From NCBI RefSeq assembly GCF_000196115.1, contig NC_005027.1, positions 1,922,001-1,986,000 of the forward strand: a DNA stretch of 64,000 bases, given 5' to 3'. Origin of the DNA: Rhodopirellula baltica SH 1 (GTDB lineage: Bacteria; Planctomycetota; Planctomycetia; Pirellulales; Pirellulaceae). The notes below the pieces were generated by a model. The model was not told where the DNA came from. It did no database searches and was given only the letters and a program-made list of their open reading frames with translations. A program made the translations under genes and the position numbers. Positions 17,070 through 26,092 of this stretch are shown piece by piece (the first letter of the stretch is position 1; each line of letters opens with the position of its first letter).

Positions 17070-18068
17070 ATGTCATCATCGCTCGAGTCCGCCGTTGCTC
17101 AAATTGCTGGCACGCGTTGTTTGGTCACTGGCGCCGCGGGATTCATCGGTTCGCAAATGGTTGAGCGGTTGCTCGATGCCGGAGCGGAAGTGGTCGCGTT
17201 GGACAACCTCAGCACCGGATTCAAGCATAACCTGACGCCATTTTTGGAAGGTCCGCAACGGGATCGTCTGACCTTTGTCGAAGGTGACGCCGCAGACCGG
17301 GCGTGTGTGCAACGGTCAGTGGAAGGCGTGGACCACATTTTTCACTTCGCAGCGATGGCCAGTGTGCCGCGCAGCATGCGAGAGCCCGGCATGTGCCATG
17401 ACTGGACCACCACCAGCACCGTTGAGTTGCTGGCCGCCGGTTCTGCCGCGGGTGTGAAGCGTTTCGTTTTGTCGTCTACCAGCGCCGTTTATGGCAACTC
17501 ACCGTATGTTGCCAAACGCGAAGACGATATGCCCGCGCCATTGTCGCCATACGCTGCCGCGAAGTTGTCCTCCGAGAACTACTGCCAAGTCTTTCAACGT
17601 GAGTTTCCAATCGAGACCGTCGTGTTGCGATACTTCAACGTCTTTGGTCCGCGGCAAGACCCGAAGAGCGAGTACAGCGCTGTGATCCCTCGTTTTGTCT
17701 CGATGATTCTCAGCGGCGAACGCCCTGTCATTTACGGCGACGGTCAGCAATCTCGCGATTTTGTGTTTGTTCGTGATGTTGCCAATGCGAACATGTTGGC
17801 GGCAACTGTTGCTGACGCGGCCGGCGGAATCTTCAATGTCGGCCGAGGACAGCGAACCACGTTGCTGGAGTTGCTCGACACTCTACGTGAACTGCTAGAG
17901 GGTGACATTCAACCAATTCACGAGCCACCGCGTGCCGGCGACGTGCGAGACTCATTGGCAGATACAAACCAAATCCGATCTCGCCTCGGTTTTGAACCAA
18001 CGGTCGACATGACCGAAGGGTTACGCCAAAGCATTGAATACTACCGTGGGCTTTGCTCGCCCACCTAA
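17070..18068 (+). CDS. NAD-dependent UDP-sugar 4-epimerase (WbpP/GalE-like)
   Basis: A 332-residue extended SDR. It has GAAGFIGSQMVERLL near the N-terminus, the SSTSAVYGN segment carrying the catalytic Ser/Thr, and Tyr-x3-Lys in LSPYAAAKLSSEN. The RYFNVFGPRQDPKSEYSAVI segment is typical of UDP-N-acetylglucosamine 4-epimerases of the WbpP/WbgU type. It would interconvert UDP-GlcNAc and UDP-GalNAc or the uronic acids for surface polysaccharide or protein glycans. The exact substrate cannot be fixed without the substrate-pocket comparison. ATG 17070 was chosen as the start; the frame is open upstream to 16953. It lies on the same strand as the flagellar genes, 151 bases downstream. Confidence 0.88.
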   Translation: MSSSLESAVAQIAGTRCLVTGAAGFIGSQMVERLLDAGAEVVALDNLSTGFKHNLTPFLEGPQRDRLTFVEGDAADRACVQRSVEGVDHIFHFAAMASVPRSMREPGMCHDWTTTSTVELLAAGSAAGVKRFVLSSTSAVYGNSPYVAKREDDMPAPLSPYAAAKLSSENYCQVFQREFPIETVVLRYFNVFGPRQDPKSEYSAVIPRFVSMILSGERPVIYGDGQQSRDFVFVRDVANANMLAATVADAAGGIFNVGRGQRTTLLELLDTLRELLEGDIQPIHEPPRAGDVRDSLADTNQIRSRLGFEPTVDMTEGLRQSIEYYRGLCSPT

Positions 18069-18192
18069 CACCTTCATCGGAATCTCGCTTCCGCTCGGGT
18101 AGGTCACCGGTCTGGTTGCGTGCGTCACTGGGTGACTCGGCTTACAATCGCGATACCAATCGCTTTTATGTCCTCATTGCCGAGATCCCTTC

Positions 18193-19626
18193 ATGCGTCC
18201 CTGGATGCTTCTACCAATCCTTTGTGCGATAAGCGTTCCCGTCGCGGCGAAGGAGTCGATGAATGTGCTGTTCATCATTTCCGACGACCTAACGTCGACC
18301 GCACTTTCGTGTTACGGCAACGATGTCTGCCAAACGCCGAACATCGACGCGTTGGCCGCCGAAGGCATGCGGTTCACGCGAGCCTATTGCCAAGCGACGT
18401 ATTGCGGACCATCCCGGGCATCCTTCTTGTCGGGCTATTACCCGCACGCGACTGGAGTGCTTGGATACAAGAGTCCGCGTCCCCAAATCGGCGATCGGCA
18501 AACATGGCCGCAAGCGTTCAAAGATGCCGGCTATTACACGGCTCGCGTCAGCAAGATCTATCACATGGGTGTGCCAGGGGGGATCGAGACAGGTGGCGAT
18601 GGTGCAGATGATCCTTTGTCTTGGGTTGAACGTTTCAACAGTCCCGGACCGGAATGGAAGGCTGCGGGTGTTGGTGAAACGTTGGAAGGGAACCCTGATG
18701 GCTCACGTCCGGTGGTCGGAGGCAACACCTTTGTCGTGGTGGAAGCCGAAGGAGGCGACGAAGTTCATTCCGATGGAAAGACGGCTGCCAAAGCAAGCGA
18801 TTTGATTCGCGAAAAACGTGAGCAGCCGTTTTGGCTTGGCGTTGGTTTTGTGCGGCCTCACGTTCCGTTTGTCTCCCCGGCACACTATTTCGAGCCCTTC
18901 AAACCATTCAGCAAACTTTCGTTGCCTGAGCGTGTGGAAGGTGACTGGAACGACATTCCTAAACTTGGCATCAATTACAAAACAAGCATGAACATGAAGA
19001 TGGACCTGCGTCGACAACGCAAAGCCATCGGTGGCTACTACGCGTCGGTCGCTTACATGGACGCGCAAGTCGGCAAAGTCATGACCGCTCTTCGCGAATC
19101 GGGAAAGGCTGACAACACAATCGTGGTATTCACCAGCGACCACGGATATCACCTTGGCGAACACGATTTCTGGGCCAAGGTCTCTCTGCGAGATGAGTCG
19201 TCTCAGGTCCCATTGATCATCAAAGTGCCCGGCAAGGCACCTGGCGTTTGCAACAGCTTGGTGGAGATGTTGGATTTGTATCCCACCATCGGCAACCTAT
19301 GCGGAATCAATGTGCCCGAGCATGTGCAGGGAACGGACATTTCCAAGATGCTCGATGATCCGAACCACACCGTTCACGAATTCGCGTTCAGCGTCGCCCC
19401 CATGAGAAAGGGATTTTTGATCCGAACTGATCGATGGGCCTACATTCAATACAAAGAAGATGCGTCAGGTGGGATGGAATTGTTCGACATGGAATCCGAT
19501 CCAAAGCAATTCACCAACCTAGCCACTTCCGCAGAACACCAATCCATCGTTGCGGCAATGAAGCTAATCTTGAAAAGCAAACTCGCGGAACTACGAGCCA
19601 ACGACTTGGCCGAGAGTGTCGACTAA
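18193..19626 (+). CDS. Secreted sulfatase (iduronate-2-sulfatase-like)
   Basis: A 477-residue alkaline-phosphatase-superfamily sulfatase with a short signal peptide (MRPWMLLPILCAISVPVAAK). The active-site motif is YCGPSRAS, with Cys71 in the Cys-x-Pro-Ser-Arg sequence that is oxidised to formylglycine by a sulfatase-modifying enzyme. Calcium ligands include Asp31-Asp32 (IISDDLT) and the later TSDHGYHLGEH. The pattern fits the iduronate-2-sulfatase-like branch. It would remove sulfate from marine sulfated polysaccharides in the periplasm or outside. No partner sulfatase-modifying gene or glycoside hydrolase lies next to it here. Confidence 0.93.
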   Translation: MRPWMLLPILCAISVPVAAKESMNVLFIISDDLTSTALSCYGNDVCQTPNIDALAAEGMRFTRAYCQATYCGPSRASFLSGYYPHATGVLGYKSPRPQIGDRQTWPQAFKDAGYYTARVSKIYHMGVPGGIETGGDGADDPLSWVERFNSPGPEWKAAGVGETLEGNPDGSRPVVGGNTFVVVEAEGGDEVHSDGKTAAKASDLIREKREQPFWLGVGFVRPHVPFVSPAHYFEPFKPFSKLSLPERVEGDWNDIPKLGINYKTSMNMKMDLRRQRKAIGGYYASVAYMDAQVGKVMTALRESGKADNTIVVFTSDHGYHLGEHDFWAKVSLRDESSQVPLIIKVPGKAPGVCNSLVEMLDLYPTIGNLCGINVPEHVQGTDISKMLDDPNHTVHEFAFSVAPMRKGFLIRTDRWAYIQYKEDASGGMELFDMESDPKQFTNLATSAEHQSIVAAMKLILKSKLAELRANDLAESVD

Positions 19627-19693
19627 GCAGGTCGCCGGAAATGATCGGTTAGAACCTTACGTAGGCAAGTCCCTCTGAGACTCGCAAATGACA

Positions 19694-19710
19694 GCGTCTC
19701 GGAGAGACGC
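19694..19710. repeat. Short perfect hairpin GCGTCTC/GAGACGC
   Basis: A 7-bp perfect inverted repeat (19694-19700 with 19704-19710) with a 3-base loop lies 68 bases after the sulfatase stop. No T-run follows, so it is not a classic terminator. It may be part of a dispersed repeat family with the adjacent palindrome. Confidence 0.5.
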
Positions 19711-19756
19711 CGCAAGGTGATCAAGCCCAATGACTCCCGCTCACGTGCTTAGCGGG

Positions 19757-19864
19757 CTGTTGATTTAATGAGCCGTACCGCGTTAGCGGCGGTTAGTCAG
19801 ACGCCAACCGGGGCTAACGCCCATCGGCTAATTGTTGTCACTCGATATACGACTAAATCAACAG
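19757..19864. repeat. Nested-palindrome intergenic repeat element, about 108 bp
   Basis: The ends are an 11-bp perfect inverted repeat (CTGTTGATTTA at 19757-19767, TAAATCAACAG at 19854-19864). Inside are AGCCG (19771-19775) paired with CGGCT (19825-19829), and GCGTTAGC (19780-19787) paired with GCTAACGC (19813-19820). CCGC-GTTA-GCGG also forms a small hairpin. No coding frame is seen. This organisation is like a MITE, REP/BIME-type unit or structured RNA. The 11-base string GCTAACGCCCA recurs near 29181. Confidence 0.6.
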
Positions 19865-19893
19865 GCTGTTAGGCGTTCGCTGAACCTGAAGTG

Positions 19894-20127
19894 TCACTCG
19901 TCATTCCGGTAATACATTTTCGCGGTGACACGCCCGCAAAACTCGCAGTGAGCCTGGATCCGTTTCCCGACCGACGCGGCTCCACAGCGGATGCCGCCAA
20001 CGTCCCAAACGGACTGTTCACGTTGGCACTGCGGACATCGAATCATCCAACGTTTCGATGAGTCTCGAACGCGGACAAACCAAGCCGCGGGCAAAATTGA
20101 TTCCGCCATTTGTTGGATCTTCGACAT
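19894..20127 (-). CDS. Small zinc-ribbon-like protein of unknown function
   Basis: A 77-residue protein with two Cys-x-x-Cys pairs, RCPQCQREQ at about residue 31 and HCEFCGRVT at about residue 63. Spaced about 30 residues apart, they make a plausible treble zinc ribbon. The N-terminal 20 residues are helical. ATG 20127 is supported by GAGG about 7 bases upstream; an ATG at 20169 is open but has no such site. I do not recognise the family. It lies between the repeat element and glpK on the opposite strand. It could be a nucleic-acid or protein adaptor, but this is only inferred from the fold. Confidence 0.6.
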   Translation of the reverse strand: MSKIQQMAESILPAAWFVRVRDSSKRWMIRCPQCQREQSVWDVGGIRCGAASVGKRIQAHCEFCGRVTAKMYYRNDE

Positions 20128-20405
20128 CGTCACACCTCGGTCCACTTGAGCCCGCGAATTCGATACCACCCTCTAGTCTAACGAACACGAATCGGCATCG
20201 GGTGTGGAACCGGTGGCAATTCATTCGATTCTTGCCACCGGCGACCGCAAGCTTCCACGGTCGATTGCGGGCGATCTGATCCAAAGTTCATTTGCATACA
20301 TGGCGGTTTCGGCGACCTTTTCGAGAACCTGCTATCAACCGCACTGATAGAATGAGGGACCACTTCAGCATTGATCACAAACGAACACCCAGGCGGAGAC
20401 TTTCG

Positions 20406-21911
20406 GTGAAGGCAATTTTGGCACTTGATCAAGGAACAACGAGTTCTCGCGCAATCCTTTTCGCTCACGATGGATCAATCATCGGCGTGTCGCAAAAGGA
20501 ATTCACACAACACTATCCAAAACCAGGTTGGGTGGAACACGACGCGACCGAAATTTGGACGACTCAGTTGGCGGTCGCGCGCGATGTTTTGAAGCAGCAC
20601 GACATGGACGTGTCGGACATTGAAGCCATCGGCATCACCAATCAACGTGAGACCACTTTGGTCTGGGATCGAGCGACTGGTGAGCCGATTCACAACGCAA
20701 TCGTCTGGCAAGACCGCCGGACGGCATCGGATTGTGATGCTCTTCGGAACGCTGGCCATTCTGATTGCGTGCAAAAGAAGACCGGACTGATCATCGACGC
20801 CTATTTTTGTGCGACGAAGCTGCGATGGATTCTGGACAATGTTGCAGGAGCTAGAGAGCGAGCGGAAAACGGCGAGTTGGCATTTGGGACAATCGACAGC
20901 TGGCTGTTTTGGAATCTCACCGGCGGCAAACTTCATGCGACCGACGTGACCAATGCGTCTCGCACGATGCTATGGAACATTCATACCGGGCAGTGGGACG
21001 ACGAATTGCTGGCACTTTTTAAGGTTCCAAAAGAAGTTCTTCCATCGGTTCATCCATCCAGTCACATCTACGGCGAGACCGAATCGAGCTTGTTCGGAAA
21101 ATCAATTCCGTTGGGCGGAGCCGCTGGCGACCAACAATCGGCTTTGTTCGGCCAGAATTGCACGCAGCCTGGTATGGCCAAGAACACTTACGGAACCGGT
21201 TGCTTCATGCTGATGAACATCGGCGAAGAAGCCGCCGCGTCGCCTTCGCGGTTGCTGACCACGGTCGCGTGTTGGGACGGCGGCAAACGCGAATACGCGT
21301 ATGAAGGTAGCATCTTCATTGCCGGAGCGATTGTGCAGTGGTTGCGAGACGGTTTGGGGATCATCCAGTCGTCCTCGGAAGTCGAATCGCTCGCCGCCAG
21401 CGTCGATGACACCGACGGCGTTTACCTCGTCCCGGCGTTCGCGGGGTTGGGTGCACCGCACTGGGACGCGTACGCTCGCGGGATACTCGTGGGGCTGACT
21501 CGCGGTACGACGAAAGCCCACATCGCACGGGCTGCTCTAGAAGGCATCGCATTCCAAGTGGCGGACGTGTTGGACGCGATGCGAAAAGATTCCGGTGTGG
21601 CGATTGAAGAACTACGCGTTGACGGCGGAGCGGCCGCCAATGATCTGCTGATGCAGTTCCAAGCCGACATCATCGGCGCTCGCGTCGTCCGGCCAAAAGT
21701 CATCGAGACGACCGCGGCGGGTGCGGCTTACGTCGCTGGGCTGGCAACGGGATTTTGGAAAGACAGCGCGGACATCGAACGAATTTGGGAAACCGACCGC
21801 GTCTTCGAACCTCAAATGCCCGCCGAAGAAGTTGCTCGACGCAGGCGACGCTGGGCGGCGGCGTTGGAACGATCCAAGCAATGGGTGGAACAGGAAGCTT
21901 CCGCTGATTGA
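20406..21911 (+). CDS. glpK: Glycerol kinase
   Basis: A 501-residue FGGY kinase of normal length. It phosphorylates glycerol to sn-glycerol 3-phosphate with ATP in the cytosol. The N-terminal [14 protein letters not shown] phosphate loop, [18 protein letters not shown] and GALGAPHWD-like [18 protein letters not shown] segments are all present. GTG at 20406 is taken as start because GGAG lies 7 bases upstream and the protein then opens directly at the first strand; the frame remains open upstream to 20292. It is followed at 65 bases by glpD on the same strand, forming a glycerol-use operon. No glpF is visible. Confidence 0.96.
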   Translation: MKAILALDQGTTSSRAILFAHDGSIIGVSQKEFTQHYPKPGWVEHDATEIWTTQLAVARDVLKQHDMDVSDIEAIGITNQRETTLVWDRATGEPIHNAIVWQDRRTASDCDALRNAGHSDCVQKKTGLIIDAYFCATKLRWILDNVAGARERAENGELAFGTIDSWLFWNLTGGKLHATDVTNASRTMLWNIHTGQWDDELLALFKVPKEVLPSVHPSSHIYGETESSLFGKSIPLGGAAGDQQSALFGQNCTQPGMAKNTYGTGCFMLMNIGEEAAASPSRLLTTVACWDGGKREYAYEGSIFIAGAIVQWLRDGLGIIQSSSEVESLAASVDDTDGVYLVPAFAGLGAPHWDAYARGILVGLTRGTTKAHIARAALEGIAFQVADVLDAMRKDSGVAIEELRVDGGAAANDLLMQFQADIIGARVVRPKVIETTAAGAAYVAGLATGFWKDSADIERIWETDRVFEPQMPAEEVARRRRRWAAALERSKQWVEQEASAD

Positions 21912-21976
21912 CCTGACGACCTTCGTCCGATCGCTTCCCCCTTTTCCCCTTAGTCTATTTTTCACCCTATCTGACC

Positions 21977-23569
21977 ATGCAACGTCAACGATCACTGACG
22001 AAACTCAAAGAACGTTCCGAACCTTGGGACATCGTCATCATTGGTGGCGGTGCGACCGGCGTCGGAATCGCGATGGATGCCGCCAGTCGCGGACTGGACT
22101 GCTTGTTGCTCGAACAAGCTGACTTCGGAAAGGGAACGTCCAGTCGTAGCACCAAGCTGGTTCACGGTGGTGTTCGGTATCTTCAGCAAGGCAACATCAC
22201 CTTGGTGCGAGATGCATTGAAGGAACGCACGTTGCTTCGCAATAACGCGCCGCAATTGGTTCATGACATGCCGTTCCTGATTCCCTGTCAATCTCGATGG
22301 GAACGGATGTACTACGCGATTGGTTTGAAGGTCTACGACTTTTTGGCGACCGGAAATCGATTCGGACGATCTCACGCAATCAATCAGAAGGAGTCGCTTG
22401 AGAGAGTCCCTACGATCAAAACCGAAAAGGCCAACGGCGGAGTCATTTATCACGATGGGCAATTCGATGACACACGGTTGTTGATCAGTATGGCAAGAAC
22501 CGCGGATGAACAGGGGGCTTGTTTGCTGAACTACTTCGCCGTCACCGATTTGTCGAAGGATGCCCGCGGCGATATCGATGGCGTCGTGGCAGAAGACCGT
22601 GAGACGGGCGAAACGCATTCCATCATGGCTCGGCGAGTCATCAATGCCGCCGGTCCATTCTGCGATGCGGTCCGTATGATGGATGAACCCGCTGCTGAGA
22701 AAATGCTGGCGGCCAGCCAAGGCGTGCACATTGTCTTGCCAAGGCGATTCTTTCCTGGCGACATTGCGATGATCGTTCCTAAAACATCCGATGGACGTGT
22801 CTTGTTCATCATTCCGTGGCACAACCACGCTGTCGTTGGAACGACCGACACCGCCATCGAGAACGTTTCTTTAGAACCAAAACCGCAAGCCGGTGAAATT
22901 GAGTTTCTACTCGAAACGGCAAAGGAGTACTTGGTGGAGGCTCCAACCCGGTCGGACGTTCTCAGCGTTTTCACGGGGATTCGACCTCTCGTCAAAGGAG
23001 ACAAATCGTCTCGGACGGCTTCGCTTTCTCGTGATCATACCATTCGTCTATCTGACTCTGGATTGATCACGATTACCGGAGGCAAGTGGACGACGGTTCG
23101 CAAAATGGCGGAGGATTGCGTGGATCGCGCGCTCGCTTCGACTAAGAATTCCGCAAATCCATTGAAGGCCAACGCCTGCCGAACGGAGACACTGCATCTG
23201 CACGGCTACGATCCAAATTCCGGTTCCACCAACACCGTCGCAGGATCGGGACGAGGGCACTATGGATCGGATTTGTCCGAGATCGAAAGTCTCGAGCGTG
23301 AACACGTGGAGTGGGCATCACCTTTGCACCATGAGCTCTCAATCACCGGTGCCGAAGTGATCTGGGCGACCCGCTATGAAATGGCAAGGACCGTCGAAGA
23401 TGTGCTTGCGAGACGAACTCGTTGCCTGTTTTTGAATTCGGCTGCTGCGATCGCAATCTCCGAGACCGTGGCAAGGCTGATGGCTTCCGAATCGGATCGC
23501 GACGAAGCTTGGATCAGTGCCCAAGTTGCATCCTTCGCGAAACTTTCCGAAGCGTACCGAATCGGGTGA
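21977..23569 (+). CDS. glpD: FAD-dependent glycerol-3-phosphate dehydrogenase
   Basis: A 530-residue membrane-associated aerobic G3P dehydrogenase. The FAD-binding motif is WDIVIIGGGATGVGIAMDA (residues 17-35). Family signatures are SRSTKLVHGGVRYLQQG and, in the C-terminal half, TITGGKWTTVRKMAED. It oxidises glycerol 3-phosphate to dihydroxyacetone phosphate and passes electrons to quinone. It follows glpK by 65 bases, so the two probably form one operon. It converges on the DUF1593 gene downstream. Confidence 0.96.
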   Translation: MQRQRSLTKLKERSEPWDIVIIGGGATGVGIAMDAASRGLDCLLLEQADFGKGTSSRSTKLVHGGVRYLQQGNITLVRDALKERTLLRNNAPQLVHDMPFLIPCQSRWERMYYAIGLKVYDFLATGNRFGRSHAINQKESLERVPTIKTEKANGGVIYHDGQFDDTRLLISMARTADEQGACLLNYFAVTDLSKDARGDIDGVVAEDRETGETHSIMARRVINAAGPFCDAVRMMDEPAAEKMLAASQGVHIVLPRRFFPGDIAMIVPKTSDGRVLFIIPWHNHAVVGTTDTAIENVSLEPKPQAGEIEFLLETAKEYLVEAPTRSDVLSVFTGIRPLVKGDKSSRTASLSRDHTIRLSDSGLITITGGKWTTVRKMAEDCVDRALASTKNSANPLKANACRTETLHLHGYDPNSGSTNTVAGSGRGHYGSDLSEIESLEREHVEWASPLHHELSITGAEVIWATRYEMARTVEDVLARRTRCLFLNSAAAIAISETVARLMASESDRDEAWISAQVASFAKLSEAYRIG

Positions 23570-23642
23570 TGTCATTCTCAATTCGGCCAAACCATCGCGT
23601 CTAAGTCTTTGTGCTGAAACGACGTGCGAAGCCTTTGATGCC

Positions 23643-24695
23643 TCACTCGTCTGATGGTAAACACCAACGCATTCGTTTGGCGAAGTCCGCTTGGAACTCA
23701 GGTCGCCAACGACTAACGGACGTTCGCGGATCGTAAGATGACGAAGCAGCGCGGTCGCGATACCAACCGTTGGCTTGTTTTTCGAACACGCCGCCCCAAC
23801 CTGGTTGAGTTGGATCGTTTGGATCGTTGCCTCCGTGCGGCAGGAAGAAGAACCACGAGGGCGTGTCGCCTTCCTTCAAACATCCTTGAGGATTGGGCGC
23901 GGTCCATGTCTTCATGGGATAAAGCGATCCCAGCGGCCCCATCTGCCGAACGTTGGAATCAATCCATTCGCGACTGGTCGTACTGACGTCTCCTGTCAGA
24001 TACATACCGCGAAAATTCGCGATGCGTTTATCGCTCTTTGGCCTGGCGGCGGACAGAACATAGTTCATCCCAGGAAACTCCTGACCCATCCAGTCTGCGA
24101 TTCCGTCTTGGTCAGCAATGTCATAGACACGAAACTTGCTCAAGAATTCGGCAAAGCCCTCCGCGTCACGTTCTGATTTTACGCTATACAAGGCTTGAGC
24201 CAAGTCCGTTTGCCCACCCCACAATGTGATGCAAAGCGGAGACTTTGGGGTACCAGCGTCAATGCGTTGAATCAACAATCGCGATCCGTCCGTGTCATGC
24301 CCCTGGCCTATATGTGGCCGTTCGCGATGCGGATTGCCTGACACAACGACGCTGCGAAGTGCTTCCGGTTGTGGCCACCCTTCGGCGTGCTGTTTCAGAT
24401 TTGGAAGAACGGTTTCGTATGCGTCGATGAGCTCGTGAATCAGGTCGGGCCGAGTCACGGACTCTTTCAACTCACCGCGAGTTCCTGATGCGCTCGCTAT
24501 CAGAGCCTCGATTTCGAACTCGTTGGAATAGACCAGCAAACGGATCATCGATTGCTGATCGTCCGGGTCGCCTCCGATATCTGTCAGCACGGCCAAACGA
24601 GGTCGCTGAGCGAAAACAGTTGGGACGATAGCGACGATGCAACATGCAAATGTCACACAGGTCGCGAGAAGTTTGATTCGAGTCGACACATCCAT
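23643..24695 (-). CDS. Secreted DUF1593 (nucleoside-hydrolase-like) protein
   Basis: A 350-residue protein with a signal peptide (residues 1-30, basic start then LLATCVTFACCIVAIVPTVFAQ). The mature protein opens with LAVLTDIGGDPDDQQSMIRLL, the DxxxDD-type calcium-binding motif of nucleoside hydrolases, and carries the DUF1593 pattern to the end (YLTGDV..., WFFFLPHGGNDPNDP). The family is thought to cleave glycosidic bonds, but substrates are not established. ATG 24695 was preferred to an ATG at 24818 because the signal peptide begins there; the upstream codons are not hydrophobic. It lies divergently from the acid-sugar cluster, 253 bases away, and may share its regulation. Confidence 0.85.
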   Translation of the reverse strand: MDVSTRIKLLATCVTFACCIVAIVPTVFAQRPRLAVLTDIGGDPDDQQSMIRLLVYSNEFEIEALIASASGTRGELKESVTRPDLIHELIDAYETVLPNLKQHAEGWPQPEALRSVVVSGNPHRERPHIGQGHDTDGSRLLIQRIDAGTPKSPLCITLWGGQTDLAQALYSVKSERDAEGFAEFLSKFRVYDIADQDGIADWMGQEFPGMNYVLSAARPKSDKRIANFRGMYLTGDVSTTSREWIDSNVRQMGPLGSLYPMKTWTAPNPQGCLKEGDTPSWFFFLPHGGNDPNDPTQPGWGGVFEKQANGWYRDRAASSSYDPRTSVSRWRPEFQADFAKRMRWCLPSDE

Positions 24696-24948
24696 TCCTT
24701 TTGCAATCGCGTTTCTGGCTTCCACAACCAGTGAGTGTATAGAGCGAGGCGCAAGAATGTTGGCTGTCCTCTGTCGAATTCGTTTCTGTTGTGGTGTAAT
24801 GTGCGCCGTTGAGGACACGCGAAGGAGTGCATCCAGTCGTTCTCGACCGTTCCGTATCGCTCTGCGATTCGATCGTAGGTGAGCGACGTTTTCGACTCAC
24901 CGTGCGTTGTGATTTTCCAGTCGCCCATTCTTTCTCGCACCATCACCC

Positions 24949-26043
24949 ATGCCCCAATCCTTTCATCTCGTCATCTTAGGTGGCGATGGTATCGGCCCCG
25001 AAGTTTGTGACCAATCGGTTCGTCTGCTGGAGATCATGCAGCCGCACTTGGATGGTGTCGAGTTCCAGCTTGATCGTCATAGCGTCGGTGTTGGTGAGTA
25101 TCAACGGTCCGGCGAAGCGTTGCCGCAGTCCGCCTACGATGCTTGCTTGGCCTCCGACGCGGTTCTGCTAGGTGCGATGGGGCTGCCAAACGTTCGTTAT
25201 CCCAACGGCAAAGAGATTGCACCGCAACTCGACCTTCGTGAAAGACTGCAGTTGTACGGGGGAGTTCGCCCGATCCGTCTTTATCACGAAGCGGACACGC
25301 CACTGAAGGGCCACGGCCCTGGCGAGATCGACTTCGTGCTCGTTCGCGAAAGCACCGAAGGGCTGTTCTACGGTCGCGATGCGATTGCCGATTTGGAAGC
25401 CGATGAAGCGACCAACTTGTTGCGGATCACTCGTTCGGCATCCGAGCGAGTTTGCCGATTGGCGTTCGAGACCGCACGTCGCCGAGATGGAAAGAAGACC
25501 GTCACATTGATCGACAAAGCCAACGTGCTTTCGTCGATGGTTTATTTTCGGCATGTGTTCGACGAAGTCGCCAAAGAGTTCCTCGACATCAAAGCCGAAC
25601 ACGTCTATGTCGATGCCGCAGCGTTGTTCTTGGTCCGCCGTCCGCAAGACTTTGACGTGATGGTCACGGAGAACATGTTCGGCGACATCCTGTCTGATCT
25701 GGCAGCCGGATTGGTTGGTGGGATGGGGATGGCACCATCTGGCGATATTGGTGACGACGCCGCGGTGTTTCAACCTTCACATGGATCAGCGCCTGATATC
25801 GCCGGTCAATCCATCGCCAATCCAATCGCGATGCACCTATCAACCGCGATGATGCTGGAATGGTTGGACCATCCCGAAACACGACGTGCCGCCGATGCAC
25901 TCAACGCCGCGATCGCTGACGTACTGTCGGATCCAACACAGCGCACCGCTGACATGGGCGGCAATCTGTCGACCGTTGAGATCACAGACAAGATCGCAGA
26001 ACGGTTGAGTAAACGACTGCAAGGTGAAACCACCGCTGTTTGA
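24949..26043 (+). CDS. Isocitrate/isopropylmalate-dehydrogenase-family enzyme (tartrate dehydrogenase-like)
   Basis: A 364-residue beta-decarboxylating dehydrogenase. It opens with [20 protein letters not shown], contains the substrate-binding [12 protein letters not shown], the Lys of DKANVLSSM, and the metal-binding [20 protein letters not shown]. The Glu after RES and the short length suggest a tartrate or other C4-acid dehydrogenase instead of LeuB. Such enzymes oxidise a 2- or 3-hydroxy acid with NAD and may release CO2. It is the first gene of the cluster with an MFS permease, oxidoreductase, cyclase and DUF1537 kinase, so a sugar-acid phosphate is a likely substrate (inference). No leuC/leuD or other leucine genes are nearby. 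Confidence 0.85.
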   Translation: MPQSFHLVILGGDGIGPEVCDQSVRLLEIMQPHLDGVEFQLDRHSVGVGEYQRSGEALPQSAYDACLASDAVLLGAMGLPNVRYPNGKEIAPQLDLRERLQLYGGVRPIRLYHEADTPLKGHGPGEIDFVLVRESTEGLFYGRDAIADLEADEATNLLRITRSASERVCRLAFETARRRDGKKTVTLIDKANVLSSMVYFRHVFDEVAKEFLDIKAEHVYVDAAALFLVRRPQDFDVMVTENMFGDILSDLAAGLVGGMGMAPSGDIGDDAAVFQPSHGSAPDIAGQSIANPIAMHLSTAMMLEWLDHPETRRAADALNAAIADVLSDPTQRTADMGGNLSTVEITDKIAERLSKRLQGETTAV

Positions 26044-26092
26044 GTTTTCGCGTCGAACAGATTCGCTCGCGAACGTTTCCACACTCCAATGA

